A DNA stretch of 64,000 nucleotides from Gracilariopsis chorda (lineage: Eukaryota > Rhodophyta > Florideophyceae > Gracilariales > Gracilariaceae). Of the stretch, positions 53,811-64,000 are shown in pieces (the stretch's first letter is position 1; the number at the start of each line of letters is the position of its first letter). The position numbers and the translations under genes are program-made. The stretch is taken from positions 62,001-126,000 of the forward strand of contig NBIV01000163.1 of NCBI GenBank assembly GCA_003194525.1, in the 5' to 3' direction. The notes under the pieces are model-generated. The model saw nothing but the letters and a program-made list of their open reading frames with translations, did not search any database and was not told the origin of the DNA.

Positions 53811-54194
53811 ATGACGAGAGGAGGGCGACGTCTAAACTCTGGTGGCGTCCGATCTAACTCAGGAGGTGCCAGAGACAATTCTGGAGGTGCCAGGTTGAAC
53901 GCAGGCGGTTCAAGGCAAAACGCTGGTGGTCGTCGCGTTGGCAGTGGTGGAGCACGGGCAGGAGCTGGAAGACCCCGAAGAGCACCAGCTCTTCCAGCTC
54001 CAGATGAGTTGGGAGTAAATGAGAGCGGAGCACACGTTCAAGGACCTATTGTTCCAGCGGTTGAAGAAGACGAAATTACCCCTGCACCTACTTCGGTTGC
54101 AGCAGCAGTTAGCACAAGCGCCGCTGGAGCCAGTGGGTCCGCTGCCACAGACTACCAACATGGTGCCCACTTCCTGGATTTCTGGAGTTTGTGA
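53811..54194 (+). CDS. Helitron ORF1: Gly/Arg repeat N-terminal segment, element 2
   Basis: The 127-aa product is identical to that of element 1. Its stop overlaps the RepHel frame in the same way, so the frame break between ORF1 and RepHel is a stable property of the element. Confidence 0.65.
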   Translation: MTRGGRRLNSGGVRSNSGGARDNSGGARLNAGGSRQNAGGRRVGSGGARAGAGRPRRAPALPAPDELGVNESGAHVQGPIVPAVEEDEITPAPTSVAAAVSTSAAGASGSAATDYQHGAHFLDFWSL

Positions 54195-54226
54195 GAGGCC
54201 TTCCAAGTCACATTCCACCGCCTCCG

Positions 54227-57200
54227 ATGCCTCCCTTTCTCCCACCGATGCCTGCAGAACAGATTCCGGTTGCGATGGAAGTGGAAGAGGATGAGATCAT
54301 CCTTGCTCCTCCACAGCCACCGCCATCACAGCAGCCTGCTCTGCCACAAGCTGAACAAGAGGAAGAACAGATGCCAGTCCCGATGGAAGTGGAAGAGGAT
54401 GAGATCACCCCGGCTCCCTCACACCCTCCGCCGCAGCCTGCGTTGCCACAAGCTGAACAGGAAGAACAACAGATGTCTATTCCGATGGAGGTGGAAGCGG
54501 ATGAGATCACACCGGCTCCCTCACACCAGCCGCAGCATCAGCCACAGCAACAGCTTGATATGACGGTCATGCACTGTGCTGGGCGTCCTGATCGAGGACT
54601 CTATCGCGTGTACTATGGGAGGGATTCTGTAGCAGCTCAGGCGAGGAATGATCCGGCCATCCGTGCAAGCGTGCCGAAGTTTGAGACGCTTCCGACTGCA
54701 GGTCAAAGGCGATGCGGAAGATGCGGCGAGCACGCACACACGCTCTCCTCCTGCCCGTACCGGGACTGGACATTGAGAATTCATAGCTGCAAGTACTGCG
54801 GATGCGTTTTGCTTGGCAAAGAGACCAATGGAGTGTGCTGTGGAATGAAAAGAATGTCAGGGTGGGGCGTCACGTTCCGCAGAAGGCATAGCAACGAGTT
54901 GGTTCGCAGTCGTTATAGTCTGAGAGCCTTTCACAGCCATTTTCTCAACTTGAATACGCTCTTCGCTACGACGCAAGCGTTCATGGACGTGTCGTATGTG
55001 ACGGGAGGCGGTCCCTCCTTTCTGAGACTTGAGGGAAACGCAGCTCTCGCTCTGCCCACGCAGAACCAGAACAACACGCGCTACAGCTTTCTGTGGGGTA
55101 CTGGTCCGCCTTCCTTGGATCCCTCTCACTATACGCGTGCCAATTTGCGTGCGTTCATTCAAGATATCAACGTACGAGACATCGTGCCCAAGTTGTACAA
55201 TGTGATCCAGCCAAAGCCAGACGTGGTGCGTGAGCGGTACCAATCCATGCTTAGCACGCAACAACAACAACAAAATGCAGATACCGCCGTCGATATCAGC
55301 ATGCAGGCAGCAGAAGAGGGAGTAGTCGTACGTGGTTACGAAGGAACCCGAAGTGCCACAGTCAGTGCTCCTCACGTAGGTGCTGGGCCTCTCCCTGAAG
55401 ATGCTCCTGGTGGGGGGCCAACCATGATGAGAACGCTCGTCGTGGATCCGACTGGCATGTACCGAGTGGAGTCTCAAGTAACGCGCTTGGTAGAAGGAAC
55501 CGTAACAGAAGAGCACGCCGTAGTGACGGCTGCTGCTGCTGCTAATGCTGGAGATGGGGCGACTGCGAATGCCGCAAACAATGCGCAAGTGCGGTACCGC
55601 CTTCTAAAACCGGCATCCAAAATGGCAGAGAAAGGCACTTTTCCTCTTCTCTACCCGTACGGGGATCAGCACGAACCATTTGACATCGGCCTGTTCCTGG
55701 AGGCAAGGAACTTCACACAGCAAAGCTCAGATCTCAGCGTCAACGAGTGGAAGCTCCGAAAGCTCACCTGGGCTCAGAACGCGAAGCGACGTTTGTACTC
55801 AGACAACGTCCTCCTCAACAGTGCACCGTTGATGCAGATGTGGATGCTCCGCACGCACACAAACATTGAGGACCTGCGACTACGCTTCCTGGAAAGAGAA
55901 CAACGGGCACGCATTGTACAAGAGCAAGAAATGCAGCAAGCACAACAGCAAACCGGTCACGTGCCACAATCCCAGTTCGTGCTAATGGGACGCATCTTTC
56001 TGCCCGATGACTCGGTCAACTCAGCAGCGTACTGGAAGAACAAGCGCATGGATGTACAGGCGATCGTAGCGCGGAGAGGACCGCCTTCTCTGTTCATTAC
56101 AATCACCATGAACATCTGGAGAGAGGACATCCAGCGCCTTGGTATGGATACCAGCAATCGGAGCGCATTTACGGCACAGAGTAACCGCCCTCGACCGTTT
56201 GACCGACCTGATCTGATTGCAAGGGTGTACAACCAGTACGCAAACGACTTCATGAAGGATTTGGAGAAGAATTCGGAGCAGATCTTTGGATTGAAGTGCC
56301 TGGGGCTTGCATCAAAGCTCGAGTTTCAAGAGCGCAATGTGCCTCATCACCACATGCTCGTGTGGCTCGAAGGAGGCGTGATTGAAGACGTTGATGTGAT
56401 CGACGAGCTCATTCGTGCAGAACTTCCCCTTCCAGGCGAAGACGACGCGCTGCGTGCCCTCATTCGTTCCATGCACAGGCACTGCCACTCCACCTATTGC
56501 CGGAATCGCGCTGGGCGGTGCAAGTTTGGATACGACAGCAATATGATTGTGCCGGAGACGTACATTGAAGAAGGCACGAATCGCGTTATTTACCGCAGAA
56601 TAAGGCAACATGACCTCAAGATTGTGCCGTACAACCCAACTCTGACCAAGAAGTACCGCTCTCATATCAACGTAGAACGCACGCAAGGAGGGGGCGCAGT
56701 GGCTTATCTGATGAAGTACGCGTTTAAACAGCCCAAAGCTCAGGAGGTGGTGCTCAATGTGAGTGATGCTAATGAGACAGGCACACACAACGAGCAGCAA
56801 CAAGAGCCACAGGTGCAGAACGACATTCGTGCATACATGCGAGCACGTGTGGTGGGCGCCGTCAATGCATCTTGGAGACTTTTCGAGTTTCGACATGTTC
56901 ACATCGTACCAAAAGTAGAGCGACTGGCCGTTCACTTGGAAGGAGAGCGCACATTTCTGCTGAGAGGTCCAAACCAGCTCTTTTCTGCATCACAGCCGTC
57001 TACACTGGAGAGATACTTTGCAAGGCCCGAAGCATACGCGAACCTCGACTACCTTTCGTACTTTGAAAAAGTGCGATTGTATCGCACGCTTACTGCCCGC
57101 GTGCTTATCCAATACGACGGAGACAGCACTCAGGTGCCCACAGACGACTGCGATCCGCCCATGTACATGGTAGAGCGCACGGACGACGAGCAGTGCGTCG

Positions 57201-59233
57201 CAAGGATCAGAGGTGTTTCACCGTCGGACATTGAGCTATTTGCTCTGTGCTTGCTGCTCATGAATCACGGCTCGAGCTCTTATGAAGACGCAAGGACTTT
57301 CAACGGACAGCAGTATGGAACGTATCGTGAAACTGCGATTGTAAGCGGACTGCTCGCGGACGGATCCGAGTTTGATATTGCATTCCAAGAAGCAGTGCAG
57401 ATATACAGCACGCCCTCAGAGCTACGACGTCTGGTTGTTACACTATACCAACAAGGCGCAGACCCAGAAAAAATGGCCGTCGAAAACTGGGAGGCACTAT
57501 GTAGCGACATACATACAGGAGATGAGCAGCAACGAAAGCAAGAAATGTATCGACGTGTGGTGGAAATCTCAGACAAGCACGGAGGACGACTGCTTCGCGA
57601 TCACAGCTTCTTCTCCCAACACCTACAGCAGGATCATACAGCATTGACTGAGGCGAATCGAGCTACAACAACTCGAGAGGCACGAGTGGTGCGAAATTCG
57701 TCAACTTTGCAGTCAAGGTACGCCACCTTAAAACCTCGCCAAAGACAAGTCATTGACACCGTCATTGCCGCATTGCAACAACGAAAAGCGCTGCTGGAGC
57801 GAACAAGCACTCCTGGAAACGTGTTCTTTGTGCAAGGATCCGCAGGAACTGGAAAGACATACGTGCTCAACCTCCTTCGTGATATCGTTGAGTCGGAAGG
57901 AATGCTTGCTGAAATGACTGCTACAACAGGCATTGCAGCTTCGTTTTACGAAGGTGGCCGCACTTTACATAGCCTGCTCGGACTGGGTGTAGCTGATAGG
58001 GACAGCACAAGCAGCACTACAGCCACTTTGTCAAAGTACGGTCCCCGATCTCAACGTGCAGAACTGCTACGTGAAATACAACTGCTCGTCTTGGATGAGG
58101 CGTCCATGCTCTCACGAAAGCTCTTCGAACTCATGGATGCGTTGCTCAAAGATCTTCGCTGCAGTGGAATGGAAAACCCGCCTCCCTTTGGGGGCTTGAC
58201 CATCGTTCTATCAGGCGACTACTCCCAGCTGCTTCCAGTGTTGCCGCAGGTGTACATGGAGGACGAGCCAAGTGGTAATGTGAGACGAGTGTACACAAAC
58301 ATTCTCAACGAATTGCCGTGGAAGAGTGATCTGTGGACATTGTGCTCGGTTCAAGTGCTGTACCTCACGGAACAAGTACGCCAAGCCGATGATCCGGCAT
58401 TTGCGTCGCTGTTACGTTCCATTGCACGAAACACAATATCCAACAACGCTCCAATACCACTCAGATCTACCGGTGGCATGCAAACCGCCTACCAATTCCT
58501 GTGGAAGTGGCTCACAACACGACGCAAGGAGGATGTGGATCTCAGCAAAATGCTCATTGCCTCCACAAATCAGTTGGTCGACGAACATAATGCGGCAGCG
58601 CTAGATCTGTTTCCTGGTGAGCGCTTCACTCTTCCGTCAGCGACAACCGTGCAACCTGTTCGTGGACAGAACCCAGAGTCTGACTTTGCCAGTTCTATCG
58701 TCCCCGAGTTTGCATATCAGTATGCGCCTACTGGAGTAACGCCTCATAACTTGGACTTGAAGATTGGTGTGCCAGTTATGGTCATTCGGAACGTGCTGCA
58801 TCCCGCTGTGGTCAACGGAAAGCTGTTCTTAGTCGTGCGTGTCGATCAATTTACGATGCAGGTGGCTCGATTCGACGAGAACAGACAGGTGCTCGAACGA
58901 CAGCTCCTGCATCGTATCGACTTCGAGTTTTCTTTCGCAGATATTCGCATGATTCGAAGGCAGTTTCCCATTCGTCTCGCGTTTGCAGCTACCATTCACA
59001 AAGGACAGGGAAAGACGTTGGATAGCTTGGTTGTGGATGTGCGATCCAACTTCTTCTGCGCTGGTCAGTTGTATGTCGCATTGTCGCGCGTTCGAAGGAA
59101 CGACCATGTGCTGCTCCTGCATGATCCGCAGCTTACACCCGCGAATGCGCACACAATTCATCCCATGCCTGTTCCCATCGCCAACCCAGTGCTGCCTGAA
59201 GCCATTCAGTTCTGCATCCCTCCACAAACGTAA
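54227..59233 (+). CDS. RepHel: Helitron Rep (HUH) endonuclease plus Pif1-type helicase, element 2, intact
   Basis: It nicks and ligates transposon DNA and unwinds it for rolling-circle transposition. The open frame begins at 54191; the first ATG is 54227. Numbering from 54191 (1680 codons): acidic/Pro repeats with MEVEEDEITPAPS (20-120); a Cys-rich finger (CGRCGEHAHTLSSC, CKYCGC, CCG) at about 172-215; Helitron N-domain (NAKRRLYSDNVLLNSAPLMQ); Rep motif PSLFITITMN; the HUH motif as PHHHMLVWL near 715; and YLMKYAFKQ near 838 with paired Tyr. The helicase has Walker A GSAGTGKT (about 1216), LVLDEAS (1299), GDYSQLLPVLP (1342), HKGQGKTLDS (1600) and YVALSRVRR (1627). No OTU or endonuclease domain was seen. 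Confidence 0.95.
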   Translation: MPPFLPPMPAEQIPVAMEVEEDEIILAPPQPPPSQQPALPQAEQEEEQMPVPMEVEEDEITPAPSHPPPQPALPQAEQEEQQMSIPMEVEADEITPAPSHQPQHQPQQQLDMTVMHCAGRPDRGLYRVYYGRDSVAAQARNDPAIRASVPKFETLPTAGQRRCGRCGEHAHTLSSCPYRDWTLRIHSCKYCGCVLLGKETNGVCCGMKRMSGWGVTFRRRHSNELVRSRYSLRAFHSHFLNLNTLFATTQAFMDVSYVTGGGPSFLRLEGNAALALPTQNQNNTRYSFLWGTGPPSLDPSHYTRANLRAFIQDINVRDIVPKLYNVIQPKPDVVRERYQSMLSTQQQQQNADTAVDISMQAAEEGVVVRGYEGTRSATVSAPHVGAGPLPEDAPGGGPTMMRTLVVDPTGMYRVESQVTRLVEGTVTEEHAVVTAAAAANAGDGATANAANNAQVRYRLLKPASKMAEKGTFPLLYPYGDQHEPFDIGLFLEARNFTQQSSDLSVNEWKLRKLTWAQNAKRRLYSDNVLLNSAPLMQMWMLRTHTNIEDLRLRFLEREQRARIVQEQEMQQAQQQTGHVPQSQFVLMGRIFLPDDSVNSAAYWKNKRMDVQAIVARRGPPSLFITITMNIWREDIQRLGMDTSNRSAFTAQSNRPRPFDRPDLIARVYNQYANDFMKDLEKNSEQIFGLKCLGLASKLEFQERNVPHHHMLVWLEGGVIEDVDVIDELIRAELPLPGEDDALRALIRSMHRHCHSTYCRNRAGRCKFGYDSNMIVPETYIEEGTNRVIYRRIRQHDLKIVPYNPTLTKKYRSHINVERTQGGGAVAYLMKYAFKQPKAQEVVLNVSDANETGTHNEQQQEPQVQNDIRAYMRARVVGAVNASWRLFEFRHVHIVPKVERLAVHLEGERTFLLRGPNQLFSASQPSTLERYFARPEAYANLDYLSYFEKVRLYRTLTARVLIQYDGDSTQVPTDDCDPPMYMVERTDDEQCVARIRGVSPSDIELFALCLLLMNHGSSSYEDARTFNGQQYGTYRETAIVSGLLADGSEFDIAFQEAVQIYSTPSELRRLVVTLYQQGADPEKMAVENWEALCSDIHTGDEQQRKQEMYRRVVEISDKHGGRLLRDHSFFSQHLQQDHTALTEANRATTTREARVVRNSSTLQSRYATLKPRQRQVIDTVIAALQQRKALLERTSTPGNVFFVQGSAGTGKTYVLNLLRDIVESEGMLAEMTATTGIAASFYEGGRTLHSLLGLGVADRDSTSSTTATLSKYGPRSQRAELLREIQLLVLDEASMLSRKLFELMDALLKDLRCSGMENPPPFGGLTIVLSGDYSQLLPVLPQVYMEDEPSGNVRRVYTNILNELPWKSDLWTLCSVQVLYLTEQVRQADDPAFASLLRSIARNTISNNAPIPLRSTGGMQTAYQFLWKWLTTRRKEDVDLSKMLIASTNQLVDEHNAAALDLFPGERFTLPSATTVQPVRGQNPESDFASSIVPEFAYQYAPTGVTPHNLDLKIGVPVMVIRNVLHPAVVNGKLFLVVRVDQFTMQVARFDENRQVLERQLLHRIDFEFSFADIRMIRRQFPIRLAFAATIHKGQGKTLDSLVVDVRSNFFCAGQLYVALSRVRRNDHVLLLHDPQLTPANAHTIHPMPVPIANPVLPEAIQFCIPPQT

Positions 59234-59380
59234 TCATATCTCTTGCATTCTTCTTTCATTGAATTAAACTACTTGCTTTTCTGCTTTAGCTTTCTCCACC
59301 CTCTTTTTTCCTCACCGCTGTTTATCACTGCTCCACCGCGGCGCGCAGCGCCGCCCGCAGCCGAAGGCCGCTTCCTCTTG

Positions 59381-60320
59381 TCTCAACACCCCACTCTTAA
59401 TGATTTACACATGTATGAGGGGGGTGTTGTTGACTGACGGGAGGCGTTGCGCCACAAATTCGCTTTGCACACCCCCGTTTGCCCATGCAAAACGCCCATT
59501 TGGCGCAACGCCTCCCTACCATTTAAAACCTTCAGCAGCAGCAGCAGCAGCAAAGCTTGCTGCTTACTGGCTGGCACTCCCATAATGACTGCAGTGCCAC
59601 CCAGTTACAAAAAGCAACGTGTCGCGCTTTCTCATCATTGGCTGGCACTGCAGTCAATTTGGGCACCTAAACAAAAACCCTAACGGCTCCACATACTCTA
59701 GGCGCCGCGGCGCCCCGTGGTTCTACGAGTGCTATTGCAAGCGCAAGCGAGCAAAGTGCTCGGAGAGCCTCCGAACGCTACGAAATACAAAAAGCTACAA
59801 AAACAACGCGGCGCGGAGCGCCGCCCACGGTCGAAGGCCGTTTCTACTTGTCTCAACACCCCACTCTTAATGATTTGCTCATGTATGAGGGGGGTGTTGT
59901 TGACTGACGGGAGGCGTTGCGCCACAAATTCGCTTTGCACGCCCCGGTTTGCCCATGCAAAACCCCCGTTTGGCGCAACGCCTCCCTACCATTTAAAACC
60001 TTCAGCAGCAGCAGCAGCAGCAAAGCTTGCTGCTTACTGGCTGGCACTCCCATAATGACTGCAGTGCCACCCAGTTACAAAAAGCAACGTGTCGCGCTTT
60101 CTCATCATTGGCTGGCACTGCAGTCAATTTGGGCACCTAAACAAAAACCCTAACGGCTCCACATACTCTAGGCGCCGCGGCGCCCCGTGGTTCTACGAGT
60201 GCTATTGCAAGCGCAAGCGAGCAAAGTGCTCGGAGAGCCTCCGAACGCTACGAAATACAAAAAGCTACAAAAACAACGCGGCGCGGAGCGCCGCCCACGG
60301 TCGAAGGCCGTTTCTACTTG
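59381..60320 (+). repeat. Two short Helitron-like units between elements 2 and 3 (470 bp each)
   Basis: The units 59381-59850 and 59851-60320 are nearly identical to each other and to 52242-52711, and have the same TCTC start and CTTG end. Elements 1 and 2 are separated by one such unit and elements 2 and 3 by two. Confidence 0.88.
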
Positions 60321-61373
60321 TCTCAACACCCCACTCTTAATGATTTGCTCATGTATAAGGGGGTGTTGTTGACTGACGGGAGGCGTTGCGCCACAAATTC
60401 GCTTTGCACACCCCCGTTTGCCCATGCAAAACGCCCGTTTGGCGCAACGCCTCCCTTCCATTTAAAAAATTCAGCAGCAGCAGCAGCAGCAAAGCGTTCA
60501 GTTAATTTGCTGCTGCTGCTGCAAGTTGAGTGTGCAATGGCTGCTGAATGGCTTGCAATACAATCAAATTGTTGTGCCAGCCATTCAGCAGCAAAACCCC
60601 GCCTGTTCATTCCGACACGTGGCAAATTGCACTGCGCCGGTGCAGTGTATACTGACGTTTCATTGCAGACTTGCCTGCAACAGACGTATATACTGCACTG
60701 GCGCAGTGCCAAATGCATCTCGCTTGCTGACCCTAACCACTATTTTCCATCCCATTCAGGCTCGGCCAATAGCGCAGTGTCGTAACCTTTTGCTACTTTG
60801 GGCACTGTTTGCTGGCCTGGGACCTAGGCAAGGCCGAGCTCGTGTGCAGGTCGCCACAAGAGTAACCCACTAAGTACCACGGATCCGGGAAAATTCAGGT
60901 GCTCCTCTGTGGTATACTGGTCGTTTGACGGCGATCAGGAAGTCTGAGGGTTTACCGGACCTAATACCAGCTTGCTGTGCAGGGTCCGGGGTGGCCGCCG
61001 TGTCGTACCTCTTGGGGACGGAAAGCACACTTCGGTGTGTGAGTAAAGGCAGACCAATCCTTACAACCGGACGCGGGTTAAACATCAAACGGCTTGAAAA
61101 CCGGCTGGGCACACTCCGCCCGTCATAATCCAAGAGGAGTGTGTCGAGAGTCCCTGTGCTGCGCACGACTGCATCGGGTAAATATAAGCCTTGCAGCAAT
61201 TTGTTTTTTTAATTGCTGCATGCGACTAGGCCCGGTGGGTGCAAAGCAACAAATTGCAACCATTTTTTCACACTCAACTTTTTGTTATACTGGAAATTAT
61301 TCTGGAACTCTGTCAAATTTTTTACCAGTTTAAAAATATAGAATTGTTTTTTTCTTTTCTTTGGTAAATTGAA

Positions 61374-61757
61374 ATGACGAGAGGAGGGCGACGTCTAAAC
61401 TCTGGTGGCATCCGATCTAACTCGGGAGGTGCCAGAGACAATTCTGGAGGTGCCAGGTTGAACGCAGGCGGTGCAAGGCAAAACGCTGGTGGTCGTCGCG
61501 TCGGCAGTGGTGGAGCACGGGCAGGAGCTGGAAGACCCCGAAGAGCACCAGCTCTTCCAGCTCCAGATGAGTTGGGAGTAAATGAGAGCGGAGCACACGT
61601 TCAAGGACCTATTGTTCCAGCGGTTGAAGAAGACGAAATTACTCCTGCACCTACTTCGGTTGCAGCAGCAGTTAGCACAAGCGCCGCTGGAGCCAGTGGG
61701 TCCGCTGCCACAGACTACCAACATGGTGCCCACTTCCTGGATTTCTGGAGTTTGTGA
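61374..61757 (+). CDS. Helitron ORF1: Gly/Arg repeat N-terminal segment, element 3
   Basis: This 127-aa product differs from the other two copies at two residues by eye (Ile for Val, Ala for Ser in the repeat). The same overlap with the RepHel frame is kept in this diverged copy, which argues that the break is functional. Confidence 0.65.
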   Translation: MTRGGRRLNSGGIRSNSGGARDNSGGARLNAGGARQNAGGRRVGSGGARAGAGRPRRAPALPAPDELGVNESGAHVQGPIVPAVEEDEITPAPTSVAAAVSTSAAGASGSAATDYQHGAHFLDFWSL

Positions 61758-61789
61758 GAGGCCTTCCAAGTCACATTCCACCGCCTCCG

Positions 61790-64000
61790 ATGCCTCCCTT
61801 TCTCCCACCGATGCCTGCAGAACAGATGCCGGTTGCGATGGAAGTGGAAGAGGATGAGATCATCCCTGCTCCTCCACAGCCACCGCTGTCACCACCGCCG
61901 CCACAGCAGCCTGCTCTGCCACAAGTTGAACATGAGGAAGAACAGATGCCAGTCCCGATGGAAGTGGAAGAGGATGAGATCACCCCGGCTCCCTCACACC
62001 CGCCGCCGCAGCCTGCGTTGCCAAAAGCGGAACAGGAAGAACAACAGATGTCCATTCCGATGGAGGTGGAAGCGGATGAGATCACACCGGCTCCCTCACA
62101 CCAGCCGCAGCATCAGCCACAGCAACGGTGTGATACGACGGTCATGCACTGTGCTGGGCGTCCTGATCGAGGACTCTATCGCGTGTACTATGCGTGGGAT
62201 TCCGCGGCAGCTCAGGCGAGGAATGATCCGGCCATCCGTGCAAGCGTGCCGGAGTTTGAGACGCTTCCCACTGCAGGTCAAAGGCGATGCGGAAGATGCG
62301 GCGAGCACGCACACACGCTCTCCTCCTGCCCGTACCGGGACTGGACATTGAGAATTCATAGCTGCAAGTACTGCGGATGCGTTTTGCTTGGCAAAGAGAC
62401 CAATGGAGTGTGCTGTGGAATGAAAAGAATGTCAGGGTGGGGCGTCACGTTCCGCAGAAGGCATAGCAACGAGTTGGTTCGCAGTCGTTATAGTCTGAGA
62501 GCCTTTCACAGCCATTTTCTCAACTTGAATACGCTCTTCGCTACGACGCAAGCGTTCATGGACGTGTCGTATGTGACGGGAGGCGGTCCCTCCTTTCTGA
62601 GACTTGAGGGAAACGCAGCTCTCGCTCTGCCCACGCAGAACCAGAACAACACGCGCTACAGCTTTCTGTGGGGTACTGGTCCGCCTTCCTTGGATCCCTC
62701 TCACTATACGCGTGCCAATTTGCGTGCGTTCATTCAAGATATCAACGTACGAGACATCGTGCCCAAGTTGTACAATGTGATCCAGCCAAAGCCAGACGTG
62801 GTGCGTGAGCGGTACCAATCCATGCTTAGCACGCAACAACAACAACAAAATGCAGATACCGCCGTCGATATCAGCATGCAGGCAGCAGAAGAGGGAGTAG
62901 TCGTACGTGGTTACGAAGGAACCCGAAGTGCCACAGTCAGTGCTCCTCACGTAGGTGCTGGGCCTCTCCCTGAAGATGCTCCTGGTGGCGGCCCAACCAT
63001 GATGAGAACGCTCGTCGTGGATCCAACTAGCATGTACCGAGTGGAGTCTCAAGTAACGCGCTTGGTAGAAGGAACCGTAACAGAAGAGCACGCCGTAGTG
63101 ACGGCTGCTGCTGCTGCTAATGCTGGAGATGGGGCGACTGCGAATGCCGCAAACAATGCGCAAGTGCGGTACCGCCTTCTAAAACCGGCATCCAAAATGG
63201 CAGAGAAAGGCACTTTTCCTCTTCTCTACCCGTACGGGGATCAGCACGAACCATTTGAAATCGGCCTGTTCCTGGAGGCAAGGAACTTCACACAGCAAAG
63301 CTCAGATCTCAGCGTCAACGAGTGGAAGCTCCGAAAGCTCACCTGGGCTCAGAACGCGGAGCGACGTTTGTACTCAGACAACATCCTCCTCAACAGTGCA
63401 CCGTTGATGCAGATGTGGATGCTCCGCACGCACACAAACATTGAGGACCTGCGACTACGCTTCCTGGAAAGAGAACAACGGGCACGCATTGTACAAGAGC
63501 AAGAAATGCAGCAAGCACAACAGCAAACCGGTCACGTGCCACAATCCCAGTTCGTGCTAATGGGACGCATCTTTCTGCCCGATGACTCGGTCAACTCAGC
63601 AGCGTACTGGAAGAACAAGCGCATGGATGTACAGGCGATCGTAGCGCGGAGAGGACCGCCTTCTCTGTTCATTACAATCACCATGAACATCTGGAGAGAG
63701 GACATCCAGCGCCTTGGTATGGATACCAGCAATCGGAGCGCATTCACGGCACAGAGTAACCGCCCTCGACCGTTTGACCGACCTGATCTGATTGCAAGGG
63801 TGTACAACCAGTACGCAAACGACTTCATGAAGGATTTGGAGAAGAACTCGGAGCAGATCTTTGGATTGAAGTGCCTGGGGCTTGCATCAAAGCTCGAGTT
63901 TCAAGAGCGCAATGTGCCTCATCACCACATGCTCGTGTGGCTCGAAGGAGGCGTGATTGAAGACGTTGATGTGATCGACGAGCTCATTCGTGCAGAACTT
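61790..64000 (+). CDS. RepHel of Helitron element 3 (5' part; continues past the window)
   Basis: The first ATG is 61790, with the frame open from 61754. It includes the acidic/Pro repeats, the Cys-rich finger and the Rep N-domain, and is cut after the HUH motif PHHHMLVWL. Spacing relative to element 2 differs only by multiples of three, so the frame appears open to the window end. Whether the helicase half is intact cannot be seen. Confidence 0.8.
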   Translation, partial: MPPFLPPMPAEQMPVAMEVEEDEIIPAPPQPPLSPPPPQQPALPQVEHEEEQMPVPMEVEEDEITPAPSHPPPQPALPKAEQEEQQMSIPMEVEADEITPAPSHQPQHQPQQRCDTTVMHCAGRPDRGLYRVYYAWDSAAAQARNDPAIRASVPEFETLPTAGQRRCGRCGEHAHTLSSCPYRDWTLRIHSCKYCGCVLLGKETNGVCCGMKRMSGWGVTFRRRHSNELVRSRYSLRAFHSHFLNLNTLFATTQAFMDVSYVTGGGPSFLRLEGNAALALPTQNQNNTRYSFLWGTGPPSLDPSHYTRANLRAFIQDINVRDIVPKLYNVIQPKPDVVRERYQSMLSTQQQQQNADTAVDISMQAAEEGVVVRGYEGTRSATVSAPHVGAGPLPEDAPGGGPTMMRTLVVDPTSMYRVESQVTRLVEGTVTEEHAVVTAAAAANAGDGATANAANNAQVRYRLLKPASKMAEKGTFPLLYPYGDQHEPFEIGLFLEARNFTQQSSDLSVNEWKLRKLTWAQNAERRLYSDNILLNSAPLMQMWMLRTHTNIEDLRLRFLEREQRARIVQEQEMQQAQQQTGHVPQSQFVLMGRIFLPDDSVNSAAYWKNKRMDVQAIVARRGPPSLFITITMNIWREDIQRLGMDTSNRSAFTAQSNRPRPFDRPDLIARVYNQYANDFMKDLEKNSEQIFGLKCLGLASKLEFQERNVPHHHMLVWLEGGVIEDVDVIDELIRAEL

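Larger units (their letters stand above)
52712..59380 (+). mobile_element. Helitron RepHel element 2 (6.67 kb), coding region intact
   Basis: It has the same ends and order as element 1, 7142 bp further on. The leader has the same 40-bp tandem duplication as element 1. A handful of substitutions and short indels separate the two over 6.6 kb by eye. Both open frames are uninterrupted, so this copy could encode active protein. Confidence 0.87.
60321..64000 (+). mobile_element. Helitron RepHel element 3, cut by the window edge
   Basis: It has the same organisation as elements 1 and 2 but is more diverged (scattered substitutions, a 12-bp in-frame insertion in the acidic/Pro region). The leader has a single copy of the 40-bp segment that is duplicated in the others. 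The cUUCGg hairpin is kept. The 3' half lies beyond the window. Confidence 0.87.

Overview
The window is nuclear DNA of a eukaryote. The evidence is cytosolic-type ribosomal proteins uS8 and eL21, a eukaryotic AspRS with a lysine-rich N-terminal extension, short GT-AG introns of about 90-150 nt, and Helitron transposons. Sparse short introns, GC-rich genes set in AT-richer gene-poor stretches, and several plant/alga-like proteins (LEC14B-like WD40, a plant-type EndoIII-like glycosylase) suggest an alga, perhaps a red alga. That placement is an inference from general features and was not tested by any search.

Layout. 1-3435: the 3' end of a DCAF11/LEC14B-like WD40 gene, then a two-exon Ldh2-family malate/lactate dehydrogenase. 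3436-8939: a gene-poor AT-rich stretch with hairpins and clusters of a GATTGC-rich dispersed repeat. 8940-19982: a gene-dense block with a coiled-coil multi-pass membrane protein, a rhodanese, a RING-H2 protein with tandem SUMO-interaction-like motifs, uS8, an aquaporin with an apparent extra C-terminal membrane domain, eL21, and a protein joining a macro-domain-like head to a CPEPEP repeat and a Cys/Ser-rich tail. 19983-26103: a second gene-poor stretch carrying another copy of the GATTGC-rich repeat. 26104-41365: a bZIP-like factor, an ionotropic-glutamate-receptor-like protein, a MITE-like element, divergent AspRS and histidine-acid-phosphatase-like genes, a three-exon alpha/beta hydrolase with a myristoylation motif, a LINE RNase H remnant, and an EndoIII-like DNA glycosylase.

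42073-64000 is the most unusual part: a head-to-tail array of Helitron-related units. Eight short units (427-449 bp, two start families) are followed by a 6.7-kb RepHel element, one 470-bp unit, a second 6.7-kb element with an intact RepHel gene, two 470-bp units, and a third RepHel element that runs off the window. Every junction reads ...CTT(G/T) then TCTC..., and the left edge of the array is A then TC. Each short unit is packed with perfect mini-hairpins, four of them with 3-nt loops. The simplest reading is that the 'satellite' units are short non-autonomous derivatives sharing both ends with the RepHel elements, amplified in tandem, possibly by rolling-circle read-through.

No CRISPR array, rRNA operon or confident tRNA gene was seen. 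Where reading frames change inside a host gene, the entry says whether a canonical intron explains the change.
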